Below are positions 53,901 to 62,511 of a stretch of DNA of 64,000 nucleotides, in pieces. The DNA is from Fibrobacter sp. (GTDB lineage: Bacteria; Fibrobacterota; Fibrobacteria; Fibrobacterales; Fibrobacteraceae): positions 62,001 through 126,000 of the forward strand of contig JAKSIK010000001.1 of NCBI GenBank assembly GCA_024398835.1, read 5' to 3'. The notes under the pieces were generated by a model. It had not been told where the DNA came from. It made no database searches and worked only from the letters and a program-made list of their open reading frames with translations. Each line of letters opens with the position of its first letter. Position 1 is the stretch's first letter. A program made the translations under genes and the position numbers.

Positions 53901-56900
53901 TACGCCACCGCGACGAATACGTTCAAGTTCGGCATGGCCCAGGCGAACATCAACGACGTGACTGTTGCAATCGAAGACTGGACCTACGGAGAAACCGCCA
54001 AGGTCCCGACGACTTCTGCAACTTTCAAGGCTGAAGGCGAACCCTCCATCACATACAGCGTGAAGGACGCCAACAGCTGGAGCGCAACTGTTCCGACGGA
54101 TGCTGGCGAATACACCGTGAAGGCTACTGTCGCAGAGACCGCGAACTATGTTGGCGGCGAAGCCACGCAGGACTTCGAGATCCTGCCTGCCACCATCACT
54201 ATCACCGCAATCGACCAGTGGTACACCTACACGGGTTCAGCCCAGCAGGCAACCGCCGCGAAGACGGACGTCGCTGGCGCAACCATCACGTACAGCGTTG
54301 ACGATGGCACGACCTGGTCCGCGACCGTCCCGAGCCTCACTGACGCTGATACCGTGACCGTTACCGTCAAGGCCGAAAAGGCGAACTACGCCACCGCGAC
54401 GAATACGTTCAAGTTCGGCATGGCCCAGGCGAACATCAACGACGTGACTGTTGCAATCGAAGACTGGACCTACGGAGAAACCGCCAAGGTCCCGACGACT
54501 TCTGCAACTTTCAAGGCTGAAGGCGAACCCTCCATCACATACAGCGTGAAGGACGCCAACAGCTGGAGCGCAACTGTTCCGACGGATGCTGGCGAATACA
54601 CCGTGAAGGCCGCTGTCGCGGAGACCGCGAACTATGTTGGCGGCGAGGCCACCAAGGACTTTACCATCGCGAGGGCTACGGCTACAGTTATCGCCGTTGC
54701 TAACGGAAAGACTTATGGCGCTGAAGAGCCTACATTGACGGCCGAAGTAACTGGTCTTAAAAATGGCGATGCAGCTAGTGTCATCAGTTATAGCGTTTCC
54801 CGTGCCCCTGGTGCGGATGTGGGCAAGTACACGATTACTCCGAGCGGTGATGCCGAACAGGGTAACTACAATGTCGAATATATGACTGCGGATTTCACCA
54901 TCACGAAGGCTATGACCAACAACGTGACGGTATCCATCAATAACTGGGGTTATGGTACGACTCCGGCTATTCCTAGCTTTACGGCTGACTTTGGTGAGGA
55001 AGCTGCCTACACTTACAGCGTGAAGGGTGCTGATGTTTGGAACGAAACTAAACCATCAGCTGCCGGCGAATATACCATTAAGGCTACTGTTGCCGGAACC
55101 GACAACTATGTTGGCGGCGAAGCCACTAAGGACTTCACTATTGGTGAAGCGGTTATCAATATCACCGCTCCTGATCAGTTGTATGATTACGATGGTTCTG
55201 CCCATGGCGTTGCAGTTACTGCAGACGTAGATGGTGTGACCATCATTTATAGCTATGCAACATCGACTGGAACGATTCCTCCACAACTTACGGATGCTGA
55301 TACCATAGTTGTTGAGGTGAATGCCACTAAGGAAAATTATACTCCAGTTAACAAGACCTATCGTCTCGGAGTTGCCAAGGCAAAGACCAACAACGTAACT
55401 GTGGGCATTACGGGCTGGACTTACGGCGAAACCGCCAAGGCTCCGATGACCTCCGCCACCTTCAAGGCTGAGGGCGAACCCTCCGTCACGTACAGCGTGA
55501 AGGGTGCCGACAGCTGGAGCACGGAAGTCCCGACGGATGCCGGCGAATACACCGTGAAGGCCACTGTCGCCGAGACCGCGAACTACGTTGGCGGCGAAGC
55601 CACCCAGGATTTTACGATTGCCCCGGCTACGATGACGCTCGTTGTTGCTGGCTATGCCGGCACCTATGACGGCGTTGCTCATAGTGGTACGGTGACTCCG
55701 AGCGCTACGACTGGTACGACAGTTAGTTACAAGGTTGGCGAAGGCGACTGGAGTACGACTGTCCCGACATTCACTGACGCTGATACTGTTGAAGTGAAGG
55801 TGAAGGCCGTGAATAGCAACTATCAGCCGGTCGAGGACAGCTATACTGTGGCTATTGCAAAGAAGGCGATTGAAGTCGCAGTCAGCGGCAATAGTGGCTC
55901 TACGACTTACGACGGCAAAGACCATGCAGTTGAAGGTTTCACCGCGATGACCGAGGAAACCCTCTACGACGTCAAGAGCGTCGCACTTGTTGATGGTAAG
56001 TTTGCCTCCGCCACGACGAAGAACGTCGACAAGGTGATGATGGGCCTGACCAAGGATTCGTTCGTGAACAACGACAACAACTTCACTGCGACCTTTACCG
56101 TTACGGACGGCTACAGCGAGGTGACTGCCCGCGAAGTGACCTTGAGCTGGGATTCAACCACGTTCGTGTACAATGGCGACGCCCATCTCCCCGCAGCGAC
56201 CGCGGGCAACGTGGTCGACGGCGAGACTGTGACAGTGACAGTTGATGCTTCTGGCGCCAAGACCGATGTCGGCACGGACTACGTTGCTACTGCCACGGCT
56301 CTCAGCAGCACGAACTACAAGCTTCCTGAAGCCAATACGACGACGTTCAGCATCACTCCCGCGACCATCACTATCACCGCAATCGACCAGTGGTACACCT
56401 ACACGGGTTCAGCCCAGCAGGCAACCGCCGCGAAGACGGACGTCGCTGGCGCAACCATCACGTACAGCGTTGACGATGGCACGACCTGGTCCGCGACCGT
56501 CCCGAGCCTCACTGACGCTGATACCGTGACCGTTACCGTCAAGGCCGAAAAGGCGAACTACGCCACCGCGACGAATACGTTCAAGTTCGGCATGGCCCAG
56601 GCGAACATCAACGACGTGACTGTTGCAATCGAAGACTGGACCTACGGAGAAACCGCCAAGGTCCCGACGACTTCTGCAACTTTCAAGGCTGAAGGCGAAC
56701 CCTCCATCACATACAGCGTGAAGGACGCCAACAGCTGGAGCGCAACTGTTCCGACGGATGCTGGCGAATACACCGTGAAGGCTACTGTCGCAGAGACCGC
56801 GAACTATGTTGGCGGCGAAGCCACGCAGGACTTCGAGATCCTGCCTGCCACCATCACTATCACCGCAATCGACCAGTGGTACACCTACACGGGTTCAGCC

Positions 56901-59900
56901 CAGCAGGCAACCGCCGCGAAGACGGACGTCGCTGGCGCAACCATCACGTACAGCGTTGACGATGGCACGACCTGGTCCGCGACCGTCCCGAGCCTCACTG
57001 ACGCTGATACCGTGACCGTTACCGTCAAGGCCGAAAAGGCGAACTACGCCACCGCGACGAATACGTTCAAGTTCGGCATGGCCCAGGCGAACATCAACGA
57101 CGTGACTGTTGCAATCGAAGACTGGACCTACGGAGAAACCGCCAAGGTCCCGACGACTTCTGCAACTTTCAAGGCTGAAGGCGAACCCTCCATCACATAC
57201 AGCGTGAAGGACGCCAACAGCTGGAGCGCAACTGTTCCGACGGATGCTGGCGAATACACCGTGAAGGCCGCTGTCGCGGAGACCGCGAACTATGTTGGCG
57301 GCGAGGCCACCCAGGACTTCACCATCGCGAAGAAGGCTGCCAAGATTACCGTCACCGCTGCAAGCAAGACCTACGGCGATGTCGATCCTACCTTCACTGG
57401 CAAGGTGGAAGGTCTCGTGAATGACGCCGACCTCGGCACTATCGCCTATGTCCGCGTCGGCACGGATGAGAGAGCCGCAGTTCATCAGGATGAACTCACT
57501 GCGACTTACACCAAAAACAACAACTATGACGTGTCTGTCGTTCCGGCCAATTTCACTATCAAGAAGCGCGAAGTCTCCTTCACCGGCGAAACCGCCACGG
57601 AGGACTACACAGGTTCTGAAATTGAGTTGACGGAAGTGACCGCGGACGGTCTCGTCGATGGCCATACCCACAATGTGACGTATTCTGCCAAGGGTACTGA
57701 AGTTGGCGATTATGACGGCGAAATCACCGCTGTCTCCGCTGTGAAGATTATGTCTGGCGCAGATGATGTGACCAAGAACTACACTATTACTACGATGGCA
57801 GGTAAACTTACCATCCAGGCTGCTGGCGAGTTCTTCATCGCCCTTGCGGACACGGCCATCACCTATGATGGAACTGCCCATTACAACGGCTATACCGCCA
57901 CATCTACGGCAAAGTCTGGCACCACCACGTTCCAGTACCAGTTTGCTGGCGACGCTGAATGGACTGCGGACCTCACAAGTCTCACAAAGACTGCCGCAGG
58001 CGAGTACATCATCAACGTGAAGGGCACGAACCCGAACTACACGGAAGCCGCTACCACGACTGCCAAGCTCATTATCAATAGAGCCGCCGTGGTCGTCGTT
58101 GCCAACGACAACCAGAAGGTGTTTGGCATGGCTGATCCGACTCTCACTGCAACGGTGACGGGAACTATCGGTGACGACAAGGTCGAATACACGCTCGCCC
58201 GTGCCACTGGCGAAACTGCTGGCAAGTACGTGATTACTGCTAGCGGTGACGCAATTCAGGGCAACTACGCTGTAAGCTTCACGAATGGTGTATTCACCAT
58301 CAGTCCTGTTGTTACCGTTGTTCTGGCTGATTCTGTACAGCTGGTTTGCACCGAAGGCGCAACTGGCGCTGAAAACTGCACTGAAGATGGCAAGTCCATC
58401 GATCACACCTATGGCGAAGAAACCTCTCCGCTGCCGGGTGCTGTGATTGTGGATGTGACTACCGGTGCAGTTGACACAACATGGCATTTCCAGGGCTGGT
58501 TTGAAAATGAGGACGGCATTGAACCTAAGGTGACGAAGATTGATGCTGACGAAACAGATCCTGTAGTCATCTATCCGTTCTTCGAAAAGACTATTGAAGT
58601 CGTGATTGGCGATTCTACCACAATTCCTGTGGTCATCGACAACAACGACACGAAGGATAGCATCGAGGCTAAGGTGAAGGAAGCTGCTGAAAACAGCGAG
58701 CCTCCTATCAAGCCGAATCCGGAAACCTACGTGAAGGAACCGTATGAATACACCTATAGTGGTGAATACGAATGCGAACTGAAGGAAGACAAGTACCTCT
58801 GCGAAGCAATCTTCGATTCTACCGCCATCACCTACGATGTTGTCATCAATCTGCCGGATAGCATCAAGCTGGATTGCACGAACTCCAACGGTTGCACAGT
58901 TGACCCGAAGACTGGCGACACCACCGTTGCACACAAGTATGGCGAGGAAACCATCCTGCCGACGGCCAACGTTGTTGACTCCAAGACGGGCAAGGTTGAC
59001 TCCACTTGGGAATTCCAGGGCTGGTTCGATAACGAAGACGGCCGCGGCGATACCATCAAGACCATCGGCGCTGACGTCTACGGCGACACCACCATCTATC
59101 CGTTCTTCACGAAGGAACTGGATGTCGAAATTGCCGACACCACCATTACAGTGGTTATCGACAACAACGATTCCAAAGATAGCGTGGACAACAAGGTGAC
59201 AGACGCCATCCGTGAGGCTGGCATTAAGGATCCTACAAAGCCTGCCGATTCCAAGTATTCTTATGAGTTCGAGAAGTATGAATACGATATGGAAACAGGC
59301 AAGGTGACGCCGGTATTCAAGCCCACAGGTCGCGAATACAAGATTGTTTACGTGATGCCTAAGGCCGCTCAACTGTCCAAGGAAATCAAGACTTACACTT
59401 ATGGTGTCGGCACCGTGCTTCCCACGGCAAGCATCAAGGGTGGCAAGGATTGGATGTTCATGGGCTGGTATGCAGACGAAGGCTTTATCGGTGAACGCAC
59501 AAAGGAAATCACGAAGAAGGATGTTGGTAAGAAGGTTCTCTATCCGATGTTCCAGAAGGATTTGCGTTACATCACTCGTGACGAATCTGGTGTGATTTCT
59601 GTGCTCTACGATGAAGACGTGGTGAATGCCATCGAGAGAACGCTTGCTGGCGTACGTCCTGCAGATTATGATGAATCTGGCGTGGCCTACACCTTCAGCA
59701 AGTGGGTCGAAAAGAACGGCGTTTACACGGCTGAATATACCGAGAAGACCGGCATCAACCATCGCGCTATCGCAAACTTCCAGGTGATGGTCTCTGGCCG
59801 CACACTTGAAATCAGCGGTGCCAAGATGGGCGCAAAGATTGCCGTGTTCGATATGAGTGGCCGCATGGTTGCTCAGGGCATTGTTGAAAACGGCACCACA

Positions 59901-59975
59901 CGTGTTGACCTTGCAAAGGCCGGCAGCTATGTGGTCCGCGTGAACAATCAGGTGAACCGCGTCAACGTGCGCTAA
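47919..59975 (+). CDS. Giant repeat surface protein (GLUG/InlB-repeat/MBG, sorting domain)
   Basis: 4018 residues from the ATG at 47919, with AAGGAG eight bases upstream. After a signal peptide (1-27) a beta-helix region of GLUG-motif type (about 30-310) with repeated AGLFGYVSG and GGVAGYM patterns follows. Listeria-Bacteroides InlB-type repeats (about 345-1005) carry GYTFDGW and TLYAKW words. A very long array of MBG-type beta-grasp domains (about 1005-3460) carries WSATVPTDAGEYTVKA patterns. Three domains with WFENEDG...IYPFF (about 3460-3880) lead to a C-terminal sorting domain (from about 3950, MSGRMVAQGIVENGTTRV). It is likely cell-surface exposed through type IX secretion, a probable adhesin. 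Long near-identical internal repeats are described separately. Confidence 0.88.
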   Translation: MKRNIFSIKKLAIVFLCLFAFVGEAFGAWSSANNQFEITSCADLKNFASYVNGGKRVNGGTSPTNNTTNPYAAAATVVLTTDIDCSKTTGLTPIGTSTDNNKYFRGTFDGDGYSITGFTLNTNSTYAGLFGYVSGATIKNVSVDVAITQTNTGTTDKIYAGGLVAYLNTGTISNCLVSGTVKSTQSNAKLRTDAGGVAGYMGGGTISDCLSLVAVEGIDSDRSNLGGIVGFLQGASSKSSTSKPKIERCVYDGTGVVVDGKIDGGAIVGCSYNYVIVESCYFDSDKLSNASVMGNNQGTNSGSSDKPNSGKTTDELISTLVMDKLGDSWDIVDGVPMPNGFRRHTVTVIYTYSDGSKTDTTTTSKKPGETYSITTPEVTGYTPDKTVVSGIMGTSDINVIVTYSPSTYIITYNKGANGTGSIPAGTKTYGDAFTLSTDKFTRSGYEQVGWARTDGGEQAFALGGSYTDDADVTLYPVWMQLFTVTFNANGHGTAPASQNVLDGEKATAPTAPSATGYSFNGWNTKQDGTGTTWDFSTNTVTAATTLYAMWTVETYTITYEMDGGINNTNNPATYTVETAVTFQEPNKVGYGFDGWYEESDFTTKVTGFTAGSKTGAYTVYAKWGDPIEYSITYNLDGGTNAAVNPAKYTIESETFTIADPTKTGYTFDGWFSDEELETAATTTIAQGSTGDVVLYAKWTVNSYTATFDANGGEFGEGAVTTKSVDYDAAITATDITEPTREGYAFKGWALTSDATAAAENLGTMNSTEGVTIYAVWLVKSFTITLEPNGGTLGTGASPITQEYGSEIATRANPTKTGYTFAGWFENEELSGDAVTIPATMPAKTYTLYAKWTANSYTATFNANGGEFGEGVTTATKQVAYDATITATDITEPTREGYAFKGWALTSDATAAAENLGTMNSTEGVTIYAVWLVKSFTITLEPNGGTLGTGASPITQEYGSEIATRANPTKTGYTFAGWFENEELSGDAVTIPATMPAKTYTLYAKWNMDVQATAFTGTYDGEPHGITVTAPAGATVTYSTAADGTYGDAITYTEAGAYTVYYKASQTGYADVKGSSTVTINQAADLAISKFDGATFTYDAAAHALSTAATTNAVSGTTVVEYSFDKSVWVSDLASLTKVAAGTYTVNVKATNPNYSNTAEGSATLTINKAAMTVKVVGSSSTVKYDGEEHSVSGYTATSESGLYDANKVTFSGTAEAKQTTVGTANMGLTAAMFSYDDTNIEATFDITDGYQTISEADEVVVTITGHKSTVNYNGGIQEVTGYDFSADNALYTTSDFEFTGTAKASGMVTGTYDMGLAVANFSNKNANFSKVTFKVTDGQLTINPIATPIVITAASDEKVYNGTALTNSTYTFTDGVVLTGDELSATVEGTITNAGSADNVVKSYKVMNGITDVTSCYTFGESVKGTLTVNKATLNVKTESASRAYNGEALTAGASIVSGLVGSETATIAATGSQTIVGSTDNTYEITWGTAKESNYTVSATVGTLEVTAAAFTVTLSDNVTYNGTKQTPTVTVKDANDDTKTLELNTDYTVAWDNDGFTNAGDYKVTVTGKDNYTGSVEKTYKIGKPTAHFTGESATKTYTGSEIELTDLIVEGLVTGHKHNVSYSNKATEVKSSAYIAMPTAAGEGLQITDAEGNDVTDNYYQHFTAGYLTIKPATDLTVALSNAAYDYDGNSKALTAAATVSATSTTVTGTSTIEYQFEGDGETWVSDISSLTKVDAGVYTVNVRATNPNYSNTATNSATLTITPATLTVAGEDYENVYDGASHGAAAVVKYGETVVTDATVEYSTDNGTTWSATVPTIKDVGSKTIKVRANKTNYAQAEDDYSLVVTAREVTLSWDPTTFVYDGNSHIPTATAGNVVDGETVTVTVDASGAKTDVGTDYVATATALSSTNYKLPEANTTTFSITPATITITAIDQWYTYTGSAQQATAAKTDVAGATITYSVDDGTTWSATVPSLTDADTVTVTVKAEKANYATATNTFKFGMAQANINDVTVAIEDWTYGETAKVPTTSATFKAEGEPSITYSVKDANSWSATVPTDAGEYTVKATVAETANYVGGEATQDFEILPATITITAIDQWYTYTGSAQQATAAKTDVAGATITYSVDDGTTWSATVPSLTDADTVTVTVKAEKANYATATNTFKFGMAQANINDVTVAIEDWTYGETAKVPTTSATFKAEGEPSITYSVKDANSWSATVPTDAGEYTVKAAVAETANYVGGEATKDFTIARATATVIAVANGKTYGAEEPTLTAEVTGLKNGDAASVISYSVSRAPGADVGKYTITPSGDAEQGNYNVEYMTADFTITKAMTNNVTVSINNWGYGTTPAIPSFTADFGEEAAYTYSVKGADVWNETKPSAAGEYTIKATVAGTDNYVGGEATKDFTIGEAVINITAPDQLYDYDGSAHGVAVTADVDGVTIIYSYATSTGTIPPQLTDADTIVVEVNATKENYTPVNKTYRLGVAKAKTNNVTVGITGWTYGETAKAPMTSATFKAEGEPSVTYSVKGADSWSTEVPTDAGEYTVKATVAETANYVGGEATQDFTIAPATMTLVVAGYAGTYDGVAHSGTVTPSATTGTTVSYKVGEGDWSTTVPTFTDADTVEVKVKAVNSNYQPVEDSYTVAIAKKAIEVAVSGNSGSTTYDGKDHAVEGFTAMTEETLYDVKSVALVDGKFASATTKNVDKVMMGLTKDSFVNNDNNFTATFTVTDGYSEVTAREVTLSWDSTTFVYNGDAHLPAATAGNVVDGETVTVTVDASGAKTDVGTDYVATATALSSTNYKLPEANTTTFSITPATITITAIDQWYTYTGSAQQATAAKTDVAGATITYSVDDGTTWSATVPSLTDADTVTVTVKAEKANYATATNTFKFGMAQANINDVTVAIEDWTYGETAKVPTTSATFKAEGEPSITYSVKDANSWSATVPTDAGEYTVKATVAETANYVGGEATQDFEILPATITITAIDQWYTYTGSAQQATAAKTDVAGATITYSVDDGTTWSATVPSLTDADTVTVTVKAEKANYATATNTFKFGMAQANINDVTVAIEDWTYGETAKVPTTSATFKAEGEPSITYSVKDANSWSATVPTDAGEYTVKAAVAETANYVGGEATQDFTIAKKAAKITVTAASKTYGDVDPTFTGKVEGLVNDADLGTIAYVRVGTDERAAVHQDELTATYTKNNNYDVSVVPANFTIKKREVSFTGETATEDYTGSEIELTEVTADGLVDGHTHNVTYSAKGTEVGDYDGEITAVSAVKIMSGADDVTKNYTITTMAGKLTIQAAGEFFIALADTAITYDGTAHYNGYTATSTAKSGTTTFQYQFAGDAEWTADLTSLTKTAAGEYIINVKGTNPNYTEAATTTAKLIINRAAVVVVANDNQKVFGMADPTLTATVTGTIGDDKVEYTLARATGETAGKYVITASGDAIQGNYAVSFTNGVFTISPVVTVVLADSVQLVCTEGATGAENCTEDGKSIDHTYGEETSPLPGAVIVDVTTGAVDTTWHFQGWFENEDGIEPKVTKIDADETDPVVIYPFFEKTIEVVIGDSTTIPVVIDNNDTKDSIEAKVKEAAENSEPPIKPNPETYVKEPYEYTYSGEYECELKEDKYLCEAIFDSTAITYDVVINLPDSIKLDCTNSNGCTVDPKTGDTTVAHKYGEETILPTANVVDSKTGKVDSTWEFQGWFDNEDGRGDTIKTIGADVYGDTTIYPFFTKELDVEIADTTITVVIDNNDSKDSVDNKVTDAIREAGIKDPTKPADSKYSYEFEKYEYDMETGKVTPVFKPTGREYKIVYVMPKAAQLSKEIKTYTYGVGTVLPTASIKGGKDWMFMGWYADEGFIGERTKEITKKDVGKKVLYPMFQKDLRYITRDESGVISVLYDEDVVNAIERTLAGVRPADYDESGVAYTFSKWVEKNGVYTAEYTEKTGINHRAIANFQVMVSGRTLEISGAKMGAKIAVFDMSGRMVAQGIVENGTTRVDLAKAGSYVVRVNNQVNRVNVR
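50106..50913 (+). repeat. Near-identical InlB-type DNA repeat pair
   Basis: About 350 bases starting at 50106 reappear from 50568, offset 462 bases (154 codons), with almost no differences. The repeat covers the two residues blocks from ITATDITEPTREGYAFKGWA through ATMPAKT. In-frame, so it changes domain number without breaking the gene. Confidence 0.85.
53706..54660 (+). repeat. Tandem 486-base MBG repeat, first block
   Basis: Two copies of a 486-base (162-codon) unit starting at 53706 and 54192, with very high base identity. The unit encodes ITITAIDQWYTYTG through to GGEATQDF. The same double block recurs at 56364. Confidence 0.85.
56364..57310 (+). repeat. Tandem 486-base MBG repeat, second block
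   Basis: Copies starting at 56364 and 56850, offset 486. The block, with its upstream flank (from about 56120), is a duplicate of 53465-54660 shifted by 2658 bases. Four near-identical unit copies therefore exist in total. Confidence 0.85.
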
Positions 59976-60011
59976 TCAGCGCCAGTCAACAAAGCGCGTT
60001 ATTGAAATTTA

Positions 60012-60043
60012 AAGCTCGTGGGCAAAACGCCTGCGGGCTTTTC
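60012..60043 (+). terminator. Terminator of the giant gene
   Basis: Twelve pairs (60012-60023 with 60029-60040, some G-T), loop AAAAC, then TTCT following the closing TT. It runs directly into the TATATTTG box of azlC. Confidence 0.85.
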
Positions 60044-60051
60044 TATATTTG
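60044..60051 (+). promoter_or_regulatory. -10/-7 box of azlC, leaderless
   Basis: TATATTTG at 60044-60051 exactly matches TAnnTTTG; TATATT ends seven bases before the GTG at 60057. No ribosome binding site is visible. Confidence 0.55.
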
Positions 60052-60056
60052 GCCCC

Positions 60057-60755
60057 GTGGTTTATTTGAAAGGCTTAAGAGATGGTCTCCCTATAGGAAT
60101 CGGTTACTTCGCCGTCTCCTTCTCTTTTGGTATTGCAGGTTCCAAATTCCTCTCCTGGATTTGGGTGACGCTCATCTCCGCCACAAACATCACTTCTGCT
60201 GGTCAGTTCGCCGGGCTCCAAATCATGAATGATGCCGCGGGCACTCTTATCGAGATGGCCATCGCCACCTTCTTCATCAATCTTCGTTATTCCCTCATGG
60301 CCATTTCCCTTTCGCAAAAGGTGAAGCCTTCTTTCGGGATGGCCAAACGCCTCCTTCTTGCCATGGGCATCACGGATGAAATCTACGCCGTTTCCATGAG
60401 CCGCAAGGGTCGCATTCGCCCGCTCTATTTCCTCGGCCTCTGTACGCTTCCCTACATCGGCTGGACAGGCGGCACCATGACCGGCGCCATCTGCGGCGAA
60501 ATCCTCCCGGCCTTTGTGACCAATGCATTGGGCGTCGCTCTCTACGGCATGTTCATCGCTATCTTCGTGCCGCCCATGAAGGAACATCGTCCCACGCTCA
60601 TCGCGGTCCTTATTGCTGTGGCCCTCAGTTTTGCCTTCAAGTACGCACCGGTCTTGAATAAAGTTACCTTCGGCTTTGCCATCATCATCTGTTCTGTGGT
60701 GGCGTCACTCATTGCGGCCTACTTCTTCCCCGTGAAAGTGGAGGATGACGAATGA
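60057..60755 (+). CDS. azlC: AzlC family branched-chain amino acid exporter subunit
   Basis: 232 residues from the GTG at 60057; the frame is open to 60018 but that part lies in the terminator. AzlC has several hydrophobic helices, with GLPIGIGYFAVSFSFGIAG at the N-terminus and LRYSLMAISLSQKVKP and MGITDEIYAVS, characteristic of the family. With AzlD it exports branched-chain amino acids or analogues. The stop overlaps azlD by four bases, an operon hallmark. Confidence 0.93.
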   Translation: MVYLKGLRDGLPIGIGYFAVSFSFGIAGSKFLSWIWVTLISATNITSAGQFAGLQIMNDAAGTLIEMAIATFFINLRYSLMAISLSQKVKPSFGMAKRLLLAMGITDEIYAVSMSRKGRIRPLYFLGLCTLPYIGWTGGTMTGAICGEILPAFVTNALGVALYGMFIAIFVPPMKEHRPTLIAVLIAVALSFAFKYAPVLNKVTFGFAIIICSVVASLIAAYFFPVKVEDDE

Positions 60756-61072
60756 ACTTGAGAGACTATTTCTGCTTTTTATTGGTGATGACCGGCGTGA
60801 CTTACGTGCTTCGCGCAGTGCCTTTTGTGCTCATGAAGAAGCAACTGCAAAGCCCATTCCTCAAATCTTTTTTGGCGTACATTCCCTACACGGTTTTGGC
60901 GGCCATGACGGTGCCCTCCATTTTCTATGCCACGGAATCCAGACTTTCGGGAATTCTCGCCCTCGTCACAACGGTGATTGCCGCCTGTTTTGGTGGCGGT
61001 CTCGTGATTGCGGCAATTGTCTCTTGCTGCACCGTGCTTTGCATCGATGGGTTCATTCCCATGCTCTTTTAA
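60752..61072 (+). CDS. azlD: AzlD family branched-chain amino acid transport partner
   Basis: 106 residues, four hydrophobic helices, the AzlD size. YVLRAVPFVLMKKQ and YIPYTVLAAMTVPSI fit the family. It starts inside the azlC stop (ATGA). AzlD is the small partner of AzlC in the inner membrane. The next gene starts 17 bases on. Confidence 0.92.
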   Translation: MNLRDYFCFLLVMTGVTYVLRAVPFVLMKKQLQSPFLKSFLAYIPYTVLAAMTVPSIFYATESRLSGILALVTTVIAACFGGGLVIAAIVSCCTVLCIDGFIPMLF

Positions 61073-61089
61073 TTTGCTAAGGTTTGATT

Positions 61090-62511
61090 ATGAATTTCGG
61101 TCGTTTTGAGGCTTTGATTGAAAAGTTCCCTCAGGTCCAGATTTTTAGTGCGGAAGGGGAGGACCTGGACAGGGTCATATCCCATTTTCTAGTCCAGCGT
61201 GAAAATGTCTCCACCATGAGCGAAGCCATGCAGCGGAAAATCCAGCAGGCGCTGGCTCCCTTCTGGCAACAGCGATTCATCAGCCTGCACGATGCCGAAG
61301 CCCCGCTGGTGCGGAATCTCCTTTTGAACAAGAAGTTCTTCCTCCAGACGGACCGCTATGTGGACGACGTGCCCTTCCCGCAGACCAATCCCGATAAACT
61401 GGAGGAAGCCCTCCGCATCGCGGATTTGAGCGAAGGCATTCTGGACCGGAAACTGCTGAGCCTCTCCAACGGCGAACTCCGCCGCGTTCTTCTCGCGAGA
61501 CTCTGGATGGAAACGCCTGAATGGATTTACTTCAACGATTTGTTTGGCGGCCTTGATCCGGAATACCGCAATCATCTGGCCAACTGCGTGCTGGACCTCA
61601 CGAAAAAATCCAGCGTGAACATCGTGGTGCGCCTCGCCCGCGAAGACGAACTCATTCCGGAAATCCCCGCATTCGTCTACGCCAACAAAACCTTCTCCAC
61701 CTACGAAGGCGCTCTCCCCGCAACCACCGCCAAACCCAAATTCACCAAGGCAGAGCTGAAGGATTACGAAATCGTGCCTTTGAAAGGTGCCCGCGAAGTA
61801 ACATCTTGCGATAAAACTGCCCGCGACGCTTCTGCAGAAATCCTCTTTGACCTCAAAAACGTGAATGTTCGTTTCGGCGACACCGACGTCCTCAAAAATC
61901 TCAGCTGGACCGTGCGCAAGGGCGAACATTGGGCGGTCATGGGGGAGAATGGTGCCGGCAAAAGCACGCTTCTCGGGCTTCTCACTGCCGACCATCCGCA
62001 AATCTACGGCAACGACATCACCCTCTTGGGCGAACGTCCGGGTCATGGCCTCAATGTGTGGGACCATAAGGCAAAATTGGGATTCTTCTCTCCGGAACTA
62101 GCCCTCCAGTACCGCGAAGATTTGGACCTCTGCGAGGTCCTCTGCACGGGCTTCACTACGGGCCTCTGCAAGGCGGAAAACACCACTTGGGAAGAGAAAG
62201 CCAAGGCGCGGGAATGGCTCCGCTATCTCGGTTTTGACGACCCGGCGGCGCGGTTCCGCAAACTTTCTCCCATCGACAAACGCCTCATCCTTATGGCCCG
62301 CGCCGCCATCCGCCCGCCAAAAGTGCTTCTGCTGGATGAGCCCACCCAGGGACTCAAAGGTGAATATCGGGAAAAGATTTTCCACCTGCTGGAACTCTTG
62401 GCCGGCGAAACAACTATTATTCTCGTGAGCCACTACGAAGAGGAATGGCCCCCTTGTATGACCCATCTTCTTCGCATGCCCAAGTTCTCTTTAACTTCGA
62501 GTGAGGCCTGA
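61090..62511 (+). CDS. ModF-like tandem ABC ATPase with truncated first domain
   Basis: 473 residues from the ATG at 61090; AAGG at 61079-61082. The C-terminal ATPase domain is complete: Walker A GENGAGKST (about residue 285), a signature-like LSPIDKRLILMARA, Walker B VLLLDEPTQG and switch His (SHYEEE). The N-terminal domain keeps a signature (LSLSNGELRRVLLARLW, about 125) and a Walker-B-like WIYFNDLFGGLDPE but has no Walker A, because the sequence starts too late. This layout resembles ModF of molybdate uptake genes; no membrane permease accompanies it. crcB overlaps its stop by one base. Confidence 0.82.
   Translation: MNFGRFEALIEKFPQVQIFSAEGEDLDRVISHFLVQRENVSTMSEAMQRKIQQALAPFWQQRFISLHDAEAPLVRNLLLNKKFFLQTDRYVDDVPFPQTNPDKLEEALRIADLSEGILDRKLLSLSNGELRRVLLARLWMETPEWIYFNDLFGGLDPEYRNHLANCVLDLTKKSSVNIVVRLAREDELIPEIPAFVYANKTFSTYEGALPATTAKPKFTKAELKDYEIVPLKGAREVTSCDKTARDASAEILFDLKNVNVRFGDTDVLKNLSWTVRKGEHWAVMGENGAGKSTLLGLLTADHPQIYGNDITLLGERPGHGLNVWDHKAKLGFFSPELALQYREDLDLCEVLCTGFTTGLCKAENTTWEEKAKAREWLRYLGFDDPAARFRKLSPIDKRLILMARAAIRPPKVLLLDEPTQGLKGEYREKIFHLLELLAGETTIILVSHYEEEWPPCMTHLLRMPKFSLTSSEA

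Noticed and set aside
56895-59762. Long minus-strand open frame of about 955 codons
   Set aside because: Same reason: a shadow of the biased plus-strand repeats. Its residues repeat in line with the DNA repeats, not as a protein family.
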